Below are positions 34,432 to 44,055 of a stretch of DNA of 64,000 nucleotides, in pieces. Origin of the DNA: Candidatus Hydrogenedentota bacterium (GTDB lineage Bacteria > Hydrogenedentota > Hydrogenedentia > Hydrogenedentales > CAITNO01); the NCBI GenBank assembly GCA_903893795.1, contig CAITNO010000035.1, positions 62,001 through 126,000 of the forward strand. Direction: 5' to 3'. The notes beneath the pieces are model-generated. The model saw only the letters and a list, made by a program, of their open reading frames with translations, ran no database searches and was not told the DNA's origin. Numbering within the stretch: the stretch's first letter is position 1; each line of letters begins with the position of its first letter. Both the position numbers and the translations under genes were made by a program.

Positions 34432-35907
34432 TTAGCCCCGGGCGTCGATGGCGTCCCAGGAGGCGGTGTCGTTGGGTGTGTAGTGTTCCAGTTCCACGGA
34501 CCGGGCGATGATTGCGCGCATTTCAGCGAGCGATTCTATCGCGCCCACGGCCATGGCCTGCACGCCGATGTTGCCCAGCGCCGTCGCCTCCACCGGTCCG
34601 ACCACCACCGGAATGCCGCAGGCGTCGGCCGTCATCTGGCACAGCAGCTTGTTCTGCGTGCCGCCGCCGATGATGTGCAGCACTTCCGTCTTCCGACCCA
34701 GCAGACCGTCGATCATGCGCACCGTGCGCCGGTACTTGAGCGCCAGGCTTTCGAGCGCGCAGCGGATGATGGCGCCGCGCGTTTCCGGCACGGGCTGGCC
34801 AGACTCGCGGCACAGGGTCTGGATGAGTTCGACCATGTTTTCCGGGGCGATTAGGCGCGGGTCGTCGATGTTCGGCATGACCGACACGAAGGGCGCGCTG
34901 GCGGCGGCTTCGGCGGTGATGAAGCCGTAGTCGATTTTCTCGCCCGACCGCTCCCACACGCGCCTGCATTCCTGCACCAGCCACAGCCCGAAGATGTTCT
35001 TCAGGAAGCGGATCTTTCCGCCCACGCCGCCCTCGTTGGTAAAGTCCAGCGCAAGGCTCTCCGGCGTGACAAACGGCTCGTCCAGTTCCGCGCCCAGCAG
35101 CGACCAGGTGCCGCTGGACAGGTAGGCCCAGTTCGGGCTGTCCGGCGCCACGGGCACGGCGGCCACCGCCGAGCCCGTGTCATGGGAGGCCGTGGCGATA
35201 ACGGGCACGCCTTTGGCGATGCCGGTCACGGCGGCCAAATCATCCAGCACAGCTCCCAGCACAGTGCCCGGCATCACCGGGTCGGACAGGAGATCCCGGG
35301 GCAGGCCGAGTTTGGCGATGAGTTCCTCGTTCCAGGTGCGTTTCCATGGGTCGAGCAACTGCGTGGTGGAGGCGTTGGTGTACTCCAGCGCGCGCTTGCC
35401 GCTCAACAGATAGGCGAACAGGTCGCCCATCATCAGCAGTTTGTCGGCCGCCTCCAGCAGGGGCGATTCCGCCTTCTTCAGGCTCAGCAGTTGGTACAGC
35501 GTGTTGAAAGGAAGAAACTGGATGCCCGTGGCGCCGTAGATGTCCGCCCGGGGCACGATGCCAAAGGCATAGTCCTGCATGCCCTCGTTGCGCTTGTCGC
35601 GATAATGGACCGGATTGCCCAGGGGCGACCCGTCCCGTGCCAGGAGCCCAAAGTCGACGCCCCAGGTGTCCACGGCAATGCCGTCCAGCTCGGGACCAAA
35701 CTGCCGGGCGCACAGCGCCAAGCCCTGCACCATTTCCTCGTAAATGCGCGCCAAATCCCACTGGCGCGTGCCCAGCATAACCAGCCCCTCCGTGCGGAAC
35801 CGGTGCACCACCTCCAGCCGGATCACACCGTCCGCCAGCGTTCCCAGCACGGCACGGCCGCTCTCTGCACCAAGGTCAAACGCCAGAAACCTTCCAGTCT
35901 TCTTCAT
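34432..35907 (-). CDS. rhaB: Rhamnulokinase (FGGY family)
   Basis: A 491-residue sugar kinase phosphorylating L-rhamnulose or a related ketose. Motifs: FLAFDLGAESGRAV (phosphate 1 loop), IAVDTWGVDFGLL, VHYRDKRNEGM, ASHDTGSAVAAVP (the typical RhaB THDTASAV region), WAYLSSGTWSLLGAE and HIIGGGTQNKLLCQMTADA near the C-terminus. The ESGRA and SSGTWSLLG phrases separate RhaB from xylulo- and glycerol kinases. Start 35907 is preferred over an upstream in-frame ATG because AGGAG precedes it. No rhaA, rhaD or transporter lies next to it, so the rest of the pathway must be elsewhere, or the true sugar differs. Confidence 0.9.
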   Translation of the reverse strand: MKKTGRFLAFDLGAESGRAVLGTLADGVIRLEVVHRFRTEGLVMLGTRQWDLARIYEEMVQGLALCARQFGPELDGIAVDTWGVDFGLLARDGSPLGNPVHYRDKRNEGMQDYAFGIVPRADIYGATGIQFLPFNTLYQLLSLKKAESPLLEAADKLLMMGDLFAYLLSGKRALEYTNASTTQLLDPWKRTWNEELIAKLGLPRDLLSDPVMPGTVLGAVLDDLAAVTGIAKGVPVIATASHDTGSAVAAVPVAPDSPNWAYLSSGTWSLLGAELDEPFVTPESLALDFTNEGGVGGKIRFLKNIFGLWLVQECRRVWERSGEKIDYGFITAEAAASAPFVSVMPNIDDPRLIAPENMVELIQTLCRESGQPVPETRGAIIRCALESLALKYRRTVRMIDGLLGRKTEVLHIIGGGTQNKLLCQMTADACGIPVVVGPVEATALGNIGVQAMAVGAIESLAEMRAIIARSVELEHYTPNDTASWDAIDARG

Positions 35908-36046
35908 GTCGCATGCTCCTGCGGTAGGGGATTCCTGCACTCTGGACTTCGACAAGAAGGTAGTACAGGGCGGCAGCGCAATACAAACCGGTGCAACCGG
36001 GAAGAGGACTCCCCCAATTTGACCGGCAGATCCACACTATTCTGTA

Positions 36047-36075
36047 TTGACAGGGGAACAACTAAGGCGTAGTAT
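36047..36075 (+). promoter_or_regulatory. Candidate promoter for the 2544-residue surface protein
   Basis: TTGACA (36047-36052) with TAGTAT (36070-36075) 17 bases downstream; TATAAA at 36073-36078 overlaps as an alternative -10. The start would be near 36082, leaving a leader of about 195 bases before ATG 36277. I see no other gene in 35908-36276. Confidence 0.55.
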
Positions 36076-36276
36076 AAAACAAGAAAATCCATGAATATGG
36101 GTAGGCCGTCTTTTCAAGGAATGACCGGGAGTCATTGGGTAGTGAGATCATGGGTTCACAGTCAGGGCGGGCATGTTCGGGCACCGTATGGAATCGCCCG
36201 TTCGGTACACTTCCCCGCCGACGTTGTTATCCGTTGCACCAGGCGGCGCCAAACTTTTCGGGAAGGACCTATTGTC

Positions 36277-39200
36277 ATGCGAACGGGGTTTCTTTTGGCT
36301 GTTCTCGGCGTTGCGGTTCTCATGGCTTCAATGCCTGCCAATGCCGCCGTGTCCGTTCTGGGCAAGGCCAGCTACAAGGACGACACCAATGACGTGCCGA
36401 CCTATTCATTTGCAGTGACCGTGCCTGCGGGTACGCAGGTGGCCGTCATTGGCCTGAGCAACCGGGACAACCGGGCGGTCACCAGTGTCAAGTTTGCCGG
36501 CGACACCCGCGCGTTTACCCCGATGATTGACTCCGACCCCAGCGGCAGCGCGCATGAGCGCGCCGCATTGCTTTACTTCAAGAACCCGCCGACAGGCGCC
36601 CAGACCATCAATGTTGTGAATTCGGGCCAGTCGCTGCACAAGGCGGCGGGGATTCTCTTTCTGAACGGCGTGAAACTGGAAGCTTTTTCCGACCCCGGCG
36701 CCGCCACGCCGCTGGTGCCCCTGGTCAAGAAGGCCACGGGCCAGGGGGGCTCGGCCACGAGCACCTTTACGGCCGCCGAGGCCCCTGTGGGCACGCTTGC
36801 GTTGTCCGTCGTGATGGACAAGGGACAGACCCTGGCCATGCAGGCCGTGACCGGCGTCACACAGACCGAACAATGGAACATTCAGACGAAGAACACGGTG
36901 GTGTTTGTCCCGATTTATGGAACCCACGGGGGCAGCACGGCCCCGGGAAGCCCTTCCGGTACGACGTTATCCTGGAATACGCCCGACTACTGGGGCACCG
37001 TCGCGACGGTGATTCCCACAGCCAACCAGGGCGCGCTGGTGCTTTCCGTGCCGACACTCACCGTGGGCGACGCCGCGCCCAACGGCACTTCAGCGGGCAC
37101 GCTGACCGTGACGGATTCGGACGGGGTGGCCCCCTACACCTGGACGCTCACCAACAATGCGGGCGGCCGTTTTGCGCTTAGTGCGACCACCGGCGTTTCC
37201 GTAAATGTTCTCGTGGCGAATGAAGCTCTCATTGACCAGGGCCTGGCGGCCAGCCATGTCATTCACGTTCGTGTGCAGGATTCGTCCGTGTACCACACGC
37301 CCTACGATTCAGATTTGACCGTGCAGGTGACCGACACCACCCTGCCGGTGGTCAGCGCCATCAGCGCCGCGCCGCTGGTGGTGCGTGACGGCTCTACTGC
37401 GGCGATCACCGCCACCGCCACGGACAACGTGGGCGTGGCCGGGCTTCCGGTCTTCACCGTAAACGGCACTGCCGCGGGTGAGTCCACGGCTTCCGGAAAC
37501 CAGTACACCGCCCAATGGCAGGCACCGGCGGGCTCTGCGGAGGGACTGGCGACGATAAGCGTTTCGGCCAAGGATGTCGCCGGAAACACCGGGTCGGCGA
37601 CCTCCTCCACGGTGCTCACCATAGACAACACCCCGCCGACCCTGTCCAACTTTACCGTGTCCACCCCATTCGTGAAACCGGGAGACCCGCTTACCGTGTC
37701 GGTGACGGCGACGGACATTCACGGGGTGGTGGCCTATCCGGCGCTCATGGTGAACAGTCTGGATGCAGGCGCGCCGCTGGCGGAGGGTGACCGTTACACC
37801 TGGACCTACGTGCTGCCCGGCGACACGCCCGAAGGGCCGCTGACGCTGGCGGTGACGGCACTGGACACGCCGGGCAACGAGCGGTTGGGCGTGGCCTCCG
37901 ACATGGTCACGGTGGACGCCACCCCGCCGTCCATCTCGAACATTCTGTCCTCTGTCGCATGGGCGCGCACCGGCACGCAGGTGACGGTTACCGCAACCGT
38001 AACGGACGACAACGGTCTTTCGGTACTGCCCGTGCTGAGGCTTAACAATGGCAGCATGGCCACACCGCAGGCGATGGGCAGCCAGTACACCTGGACCTTC
38101 TCCGTTTCCGCTTATGAGCCCTCGGGTCCGGCGCGGGTCTATGTGGACGCCACAGACAAGGCGGGCAACACCGCCACGGCCTCACCGCCTGCGACCATTT
38201 TGACCGTGGACCACGCCGCGCCCACCATTGGGACGCCGACGGTCAATCCGTTAAGCGCGACCATCGGCACCACCGTTACGGTGACTTCCCGCGTGTTGGA
38301 TAACTTCAGTCTTGCCGCGGCGCCCCAGCTCACGCTCAACGGCGTCGCCTTGGGCGCCCCTTCCGAGTCATCAGGCACCTTTACCTGGACCTTCAAGGTG
38401 CCCGCCGGGCAGCCCGAGGGCACTGCGACCATGCGGATAACGGTCGGTGACCTGGCCGGCAACACCAACAATCTTTCCTTCTCGGGCCTGGTGATAGACC
38501 CGAACGGACCGGTGATTTCAGGCGCGACGGTAACGCCCAGCCCCGCGAAGGCGGTCACGCTGGAAATCATCAAGGCCAATATCACGGACCTGACCGGCCT
38601 TTCGGGCGATCCCACGCTCTACATCAATGGAAAACTGGCCGTGTACACCGGGGTCACGGGCACGCAGTACGCGTGGAAACATTGGATACCGACGACCGGC
38701 CCCGAGGGATGGGCCACACTGGTCTTCAGTGCCACCGACACCTGGGGCAACAAGAGTTCCCTCACGGTCACCGACGCCCTTTTCATAGACCGGGTGGCCC
38801 CGCAGATCACCGACATTCAGATCAGTCCCAATCTTGCCAAGGGAGGCGATGTGGTGCGTATTATGTTCAAAGTGACCGAGGACGGCGCCGGACTCTCGGG
38901 CTTGCCGACTGTTACGGTAAACGGCATGACGGCGGCCTACCAGTCCCGGACGGGCGACCAGTTTGAGTACCGCATCACCCTGCGCCCGGCCGAACCTGAC
39001 GGAGCCGCCTCCATCAGCATTTCGGCCCGCGATGTGGTGGGCAACGTGGGCACCGCCGCCTCAACCGCATTGGTGGTGGACAACAGCGTTCCGACTGTGG
39101 GCGAAATCACGGCCTATCCCCCCTACGCCCCGGACAATGCGCAGGTGCGGATCGGCTTCATGGTGAACGAGGCCAACGGGCTGCAGACACCGCCTCAGGT

Positions 39201-42200
39201 TACGGTTAATGGACGACCAGCCTCCTATTCCCTCCAGGAGTCCGGCCACTACGAGTACATTTACACCGTCCACCATGCCATCGACACGGAGGGCCCCGCC
39301 ACGGTCGAAATCAGCGCCACCGACACTACCGGCCATGTGGGCACGAGCCAAAGCACGGGGCTGCTGTTCATTGACACTGTTCCGCCCGAAGGTACCCTGG
39401 TGCTTAACGGCGGAAACCAGATCACCCGCGTTTCGACGGTGATTCTGGCGTTGCACGCCGATGACGGCGCGCTGGGGTCGGGGGTGACGGACATGTGCGT
39501 GAGCGAAGACGGCGAGAATTGGCAGTCTTGGGAAACGTACAACGCGACCAAATCCGTGCAGATTGCGCCCGGCATCGGCTGGCGGACGGTCTATGCACGG
39601 TTCCGTGACCGTGCGGGCAATGAAAGCGCGCAGCCGGCATCGGACACCATTGCGCTCAAGCCCTATCCGCTCGCCGTGGACCAGGAATCCCCCGCCCAGG
39701 TAACCGTCAACGCCGGCGCCGCGACCGTGCTGGAAATCAGCGCGCGCAACGTGTTCGGCCACGTGGTCAGCTACGAATGGCGCAGAAATGGTGTGCCCCT
39801 GTCCACGGGCACCGGCATCAGCGACGGTCCCGCGCTGGCGCTGGACAAACTGACCCCGGAAGATGCGGGCCGCTACACCTGCGTGGTGGTGGACGAGGTG
39901 GAGAGCAAGGAGTCCGCGCCCTTCCTGCTGGAAGTGGAAAAGATGGTGCCCGCCGCCGGCGGCCCGGGGCTGCTTGTCCTGATGGTCCTCCTGGCGCTGG
40001 CGGCCGCGGCCGTGCTCGGCCGCGCCGGAAAGCGCGGCGTGGCGTTGCTGGCCCTGCTGTCGCTGGGGCTGCTGGCGGCGATTCCCGCCGGGGCCGAGGT
40101 CACGGTGGTGTACTCCGCCCAGACCAAGAGCGGCAGCCTGAGCGACGACGGATTGCGCGCCCTGGCCATCGAAAAAGGCTCCGTGGAAATCTGGACCCGC
40201 ACAGAAGACGGCAAGGTCAAGCGCGAACTGTCCCGGGTGGGCGAGCCGGGCGTGGGCAATCCAGGCTTCACCTCGCTGCAGCGCGAGGAGATGGAGCGCC
40301 AGGCGGCCTCGGGCGCGCGAAAGACCATCGAGAAGGACGGAAGCGCCCTGGTGGTGGCCGACCTCGGGCAGGGTGCGTCCATCGTCTTCTCCCAGCCCAA
40401 GCGCATGACCGGGCCAAGCTTTGACGCGCGTCTGATTGTCAACGGCGAGGTGATTTGGACCGAGCAGCGCTGGGAGGAAACAGTGAACGGCGTGACCCGC
40501 CCGCTCCTCATACGCGTTGACTTTGCCAAGGGCTCGATCGCGCAGGTGTTCAACTATACCGAAACGCCGCCGGCAGCCCTGCCCCCGGTGTATCTGAGGA
40601 AAGAAGGACCGGCCCCGATTCCTGAAGGCATGGAGCCCGTAACCCTGCCCGTGCCAAAGGCGAACGCCATCGACCGGGATGTGCAGTTCATCGTGCCCAC
40701 ACAGGGCATGAAGAACTACGGTTTTGATTCAGGCTGGCTGCCCGGCGGCACCGGCCCCGACCCGGGCGGATTCATCATCCAGGTGCATCTCGCCGCGACG
40801 GCCGGCTTCAACTATGACGCAGCCGTGAACGGGCGCTTCACCCTGTCCGACGGCAACATGCTCACGATTGGCCCGGGGTCGGGCAACTGGGGTTTCTACT
40901 TTGGCGCCCATTTCGTGATGAAGGCAGCCTTTGACATTCCGCCCATTCTCGGGTGGGACCTTGCGCCGTTCACGGTGAACATTCCCTATGTTCCCGAATA
41001 CAACTTTGTCGCCTCAGACCGGGATAATTTCACCAGTTGGCTGCTGGGCGGCGTCACCTCAACACTGCACAACGATGCGGTGCGCCAGAATGTGGTTGAC
41101 CTCAACATCGTTTCGCTGCTCCTGACGCAGGGTGTGCTTCCCTCGCTGCCCTCATGGGTTCCGCTTCCGGCGGTGGGCGTCAAGCTCGATGTGGGTGCCA
41201 TTGCCGACGGCACCATGACCTGCCGTGACATTTCGCTGAGCGACGGCACAAAGTTCACCTATGAAGGCGAGCCCCGAAGGATCTTCGTGCCGATGACGGG
41301 CTTCAAGTCGACCGCGACCTACGATGACATGACGGCGCTCAATGTGGGCGTGAAATTCTTTCCCGGTGTTTATTTCTCGTGGCTGGGCTTCCGGTGGGAC
41401 TGGCCGGTGGACGGGGTGGACAACAACATCCTCACCCAGCTCCAATGGCTGCCCATCATCCTGACCGATTTCCCCTTCACCACCGCCGAATTGAATTTTA
41501 CCGGACTGCCGAGCACCGGCGAGCCGACAGACTGGTTCACCGAGGACATCAGCCTGGGCGAACTCAACGATCTGAGCCTCAAGCGCATCCGCTTCACGCC
41601 GAACCTCTCGAACAACTTCTACATCGCCTGCGACGAGGACCCGATCAGCGCCTACCGCACGCCGATTGCCGGGGCCGTTGCGCTGCCGCTTGGCAACGAC
41701 CAGTTTGTGAAGGTTGACCTTTCCGACGGAAAGCAGGTGCAACTGTACGGAACCCACTACAGCTCCATCTATGTGGGCAGCAACGGGTACATCACCTTTG
41801 AAGGCGGCGACACATCCAATGATGCGAGCCTTGCGCACCATTTCAACCAGCCCCGCATATCCGCACTGCTTTCCGCGCTCAAGCCCGCCAGCGGCGGAAA
41901 GATCTATTTCCAGCAGATGCCCAACCGGGCCGTGGTCACCTGGGACAAGGTGTGCATCAACGGAACCATCACCACGCAGACGGTCAACATGCAGGTGGAG
42001 ATGTTCTTCGACGGGCGCATCGTGATCACCTGGATGCACCTGGACCAATATTACCCGGTGGCGGGCCTGTCCCGCGGCGGCGGCACACCGTCAAAATTCG
42101 CCGAGAGCGACCTGTCCCGCTATGGCGCCTGCCTGAGTCCCATCGCGGACGAGGCCGGAATCCGCATAAACTTCACGCCCCCCTCGGTGCTGGCAGGCAA

Positions 42201-43911
42201 TCCGCGCTGGCGGCTCGACAACGGCGACTGGCTCCCGAGCGGCGGACTGACTTCAGGAACGCTTGGCGGGCACACCCTCACCTTCAACTACATTCCAAAC
42301 CTGTGGGCCACGCCTGCGCCCATGCCGGTGCTTCTTTCGCAGGTGGACACAACCTCGACCTATACGGTGGACTGGGTTCGCCTGCGGGGAACGATCAAGG
42401 TGAACGCCACGCCGCAGTCCGCTCCCTGGTCCCTTGTGGACGGTGACGGGGTAGTGCACACCGGAACCGGCAGTCTTGACCTGACCAACATGCCCAGCGG
42501 CACATGCAGTATCACCTGGCTGGACCTGCCCACATGGACGAAGCCCTCGCCTGCGACCCAGGAACTGTTCCTCTACCCGGACGCAGAGGCCGTGTTCACG
42601 GGCAACTACGCGCCGATTATCGGGCAGGGACAGGCCACGCTGCTGGTAAACATCACCCCTGAAGCCGCGCGGCTTGCCGGGGCGAAGTGGCGGGTCAACG
42701 GCGGTGACTGGCAGGATGGCGGCGCGTCGGTGACCATTCCCGATGGCGATGCCACCGTCACCTTCCTGGACCTGCCCGGTTGGACCACGCCCGCGGCCAT
42801 CACGCAATTCATGACCCGCGACATCACCACCACGCTGGCGGGCGATTATGCGCGCCAGAAGGGTGTTGTCATCATCAATGTGGAGCCGAACAGCGCTTCA
42901 TGGACGCTGGTGGACGGTGACGGGGTGGAGCGCGCGGGCGCCGGTGACAGCACACTGACGAATCTTCCCACCGGCACGGTGACGATTACCTGGGGACCGG
43001 TGGCGAGTTATAACGTGCCCGATCCCAACCCCTACGTGTTTGCGCTGGAAAATGGCGCCACGCAGCATGTGACCGGCGCCTACCGGCCGATCATCGGCGA
43101 AGGCCAGGGCATTCTGCGGGTGACCATCCTTCCCGACAAAGCCGTGAACGCCGGTGCCCAGTGGCGTTTGGTGGGCGGCGAATGGCACAGCAGCGGCGCC
43201 ATGTTGGCCCTGTCCGACGACGACCACACCATCAAGTTCATGGATCTTGTCGGCTGGGTCACCCCCGCCGACGTGACCAAATCCATCGTGCGCGATGTGA
43301 TCAATGACGTTTCCGCGAACTATGTGCGGCTTACGGGAACCGTCGTGGTGGATGTGACCCCGAACAACGCGGCCTGGGTGATCACCGACGCGGACGGCGA
43401 TACGCACAACGGCGCGGGCGACGCCACGCTGGCGAACATGCCGACGGGGCCGCTGACGGTGGTGTGGGGCGGGTTGACGGGCTACGCGACGCCCTCGCCG
43501 AACCCCGGCAACTACACGGTGGAAGAGGGTGCCACACTGACGCTGACAGGCACATACATCAAGGCCGTGCTTACGGCGGACTTCACGGCCACGCCCACCA
43601 CGGGCATGGTCCCTCTTGATGTGCTGTTCACCGACCTGTCCAACTCGACCACCAAGCCGATTCAGCAGTGGACCTGGTACTTCGGCGACGGCAAGACCAG
43701 CACCGAACGCAACCCCGAGCATCTCTATCGCGACTCCGGTGTCTACACCGTGACCCTGTCGGTGAGCACCGCCGACCAGATGGCCATGGAGACGAAGAAG
43801 CAGTACATCAACGTTGAGCCGGGCGTGCCCCTGGCCGGTGTGGCCGGACTGGCCGGACTCGCAATGGCGGTGGCCGCCGCGGGCGGGCGCATGTTGCGCC
43901 GCCGCAGATAG
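36277..43911 (+). CDS. Giant surface protein: seven Ig-like repeats, internal sorting-tail/signal-peptide junction, second half with alternating repeats and PKD
   Basis: A 2544-residue exported protein; GGAAGGACC precedes ATG 36277 and the signal peptide ends near PANA (residue 24). Residues about 25-250 are a beta-rich domain and about 250-345 a cadherin-like domain. About 350-1050 hold seven ~90-residue Ig-like repeats, each opening PPTLSNF, PPSISNI, APTIGTP or similar and ending DVAGNTG, DKAGNTA or the like. Then an Ig fold (YEWRRNGVPL, DAGRYTCVV). Residues 1224-1253 form a VPAAGG-TM-RAGKR tail followed immediately by a signal-peptide-like run ending IPAGA (A1273). The second half has a lectin-like or autotransporter-like region, then alternating WRVNGGDW and NSASWTLVDGDGVERAG repeats, a PKD domain (WTWYFGDGKTSTERNPEH) and a C-terminal VPLAG (2517-2521), hydrophobic helix and RRRR. 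Confidence 0.88.
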   Translation: MRTGFLLAVLGVAVLMASMPANAAVSVLGKASYKDDTNDVPTYSFAVTVPAGTQVAVIGLSNRDNRAVTSVKFAGDTRAFTPMIDSDPSGSAHERAALLYFKNPPTGAQTINVVNSGQSLHKAAGILFLNGVKLEAFSDPGAATPLVPLVKKATGQGGSATSTFTAAEAPVGTLALSVVMDKGQTLAMQAVTGVTQTEQWNIQTKNTVVFVPIYGTHGGSTAPGSPSGTTLSWNTPDYWGTVATVIPTANQGALVLSVPTLTVGDAAPNGTSAGTLTVTDSDGVAPYTWTLTNNAGGRFALSATTGVSVNVLVANEALIDQGLAASHVIHVRVQDSSVYHTPYDSDLTVQVTDTTLPVVSAISAAPLVVRDGSTAAITATATDNVGVAGLPVFTVNGTAAGESTASGNQYTAQWQAPAGSAEGLATISVSAKDVAGNTGSATSSTVLTIDNTPPTLSNFTVSTPFVKPGDPLTVSVTATDIHGVVAYPALMVNSLDAGAPLAEGDRYTWTYVLPGDTPEGPLTLAVTALDTPGNERLGVASDMVTVDATPPSISNILSSVAWARTGTQVTVTATVTDDNGLSVLPVLRLNNGSMATPQAMGSQYTWTFSVSAYEPSGPARVYVDATDKAGNTATASPPATILTVDHAAPTIGTPTVNPLSATIGTTVTVTSRVLDNFSLAAAPQLTLNGVALGAPSESSGTFTWTFKVPAGQPEGTATMRITVGDLAGNTNNLSFSGLVIDPNGPVISGATVTPSPAKAVTLEIIKANITDLTGLSGDPTLYINGKLAVYTGVTGTQYAWKHWIPTTGPEGWATLVFSATDTWGNKSSLTVTDALFIDRVAPQITDIQISPNLAKGGDVVRIMFKVTEDGAGLSGLPTVTVNGMTAAYQSRTGDQFEYRITLRPAEPDGAASISISARDVVGNVGTAASTALVVDNSVPTVGEITAYPPYAPDNAQVRIGFMVNEANGLQTPPQVTVNGRPASYSLQESGHYEYIYTVHHAIDTEGPATVEISATDTTGHVGTSQSTGLLFIDTVPPEGTLVLNGGNQITRVSTVILALHADDGALGSGVTDMCVSEDGENWQSWETYNATKSVQIAPGIGWRTVYARFRDRAGNESAQPASDTIALKPYPLAVDQESPAQVTVNAGAATVLEISARNVFGHVVSYEWRRNGVPLSTGTGISDGPALALDKLTPEDAGRYTCVVVDEVESKESAPFLLEVEKMVPAAGGPGLLVLMVLLALAAAAVLGRAGKRGVALLALLSLGLLAAIPAGAEVTVVYSAQTKSGSLSDDGLRALAIEKGSVEIWTRTEDGKVKRELSRVGEPGVGNPGFTSLQREEMERQAASGARKTIEKDGSALVVADLGQGASIVFSQPKRMTGPSFDARLIVNGEVIWTEQRWEETVNGVTRPLLIRVDFAKGSIAQVFNYTETPPAALPPVYLRKEGPAPIPEGMEPVTLPVPKANAIDRDVQFIVPTQGMKNYGFDSGWLPGGTGPDPGGFIIQVHLAATAGFNYDAAVNGRFTLSDGNMLTIGPGSGNWGFYFGAHFVMKAAFDIPPILGWDLAPFTVNIPYVPEYNFVASDRDNFTSWLLGGVTSTLHNDAVRQNVVDLNIVSLLLTQGVLPSLPSWVPLPAVGVKLDVGAIADGTMTCRDISLSDGTKFTYEGEPRRIFVPMTGFKSTATYDDMTALNVGVKFFPGVYFSWLGFRWDWPVDGVDNNILTQLQWLPIILTDFPFTTAELNFTGLPSTGEPTDWFTEDISLGELNDLSLKRIRFTPNLSNNFYIACDEDPISAYRTPIAGAVALPLGNDQFVKVDLSDGKQVQLYGTHYSSIYVGSNGYITFEGGDTSNDASLAHHFNQPRISALLSALKPASGGKIYFQQMPNRAVVTWDKVCINGTITTQTVNMQVEMFFDGRIVITWMHLDQYYPVAGLSRGGGTPSKFAESDLSRYGACLSPIADEAGIRINFTPPSVLAGNPRWRLDNGDWLPSGGLTSGTLGGHTLTFNYIPNLWATPAPMPVLLSQVDTTSTYTVDWVRLRGTIKVNATPQSAPWSLVDGDGVVHTGTGSLDLTNMPSGTCSITWLDLPTWTKPSPATQELFLYPDAEAVFTGNYAPIIGQGQATLLVNITPEAARLAGAKWRVNGGDWQDGGASVTIPDGDATVTFLDLPGWTTPAAITQFMTRDITTTLAGDYARQKGVVIINVEPNSASWTLVDGDGVERAGAGDSTLTNLPTGTVTITWGPVASYNVPDPNPYVFALENGATQHVTGAYRPIIGEGQGILRVTILPDKAVNAGAQWRLVGGEWHSSGAMLALSDDDHTIKFMDLVGWVTPADVTKSIVRDVINDVSANYVRLTGTVVVDVTPNNAAWVITDADGDTHNGAGDATLANMPTGPLTVVWGGLTGYATPSPNPGNYTVEEGATLTLTGTYIKAVLTADFTATPTTGMVPLDVLFTDLSNSTTKPIQQWTWYFGDGKTSTERNPEHLYRDSGVYTVTLSVSTADQMAMETKKQYINVEPGVPLAGVAGLAGLAMAVAAAGGRMLRRRR
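39943..40098 (+). other. Internal sorting-tail plus signal-peptide junction within the 2544-residue protein
   Basis: Codons 1223-1274 read as a complete C-terminal sorting signal (V-P-A-A-G-G, a ~20-residue hydrophobic helix, then R-A-G-K-R) joined without linker to a signal-peptide-like segment (GVALLALLSLGLLAAIPAGA, cleavage predicted after A1273). The real C-terminus of the same protein carries the same V-P-L-A-G/hydrophobic/RRRR design. Confidence 0.75.
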
Positions 43912-43936
43912 GCATTGAAGACACCCTGATTTTGTG

Positions 43937-43967
43937 CCGCCGCCGGACAAGTTCCGGCGGCGGTTTT
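43937..43967 (+). terminator. Rho-independent terminator
   Basis: CCGCCGCCGGA (43937-43947) pairs with TCCGGCGGCGG (43953-43963) around CAAGT and is followed by TTTTG. It lies 26 bases past the giant gene's stop. Confidence 0.85.
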
Positions 43968-44055
43968 GAAAATGGGCGGCGAACCCGCTACACTGGCCCG
44001 CATCGGCCCGAGGGCCGTGCTGGCAAGGAAATCAGGTCAAGGAAGGCAGGCAATT

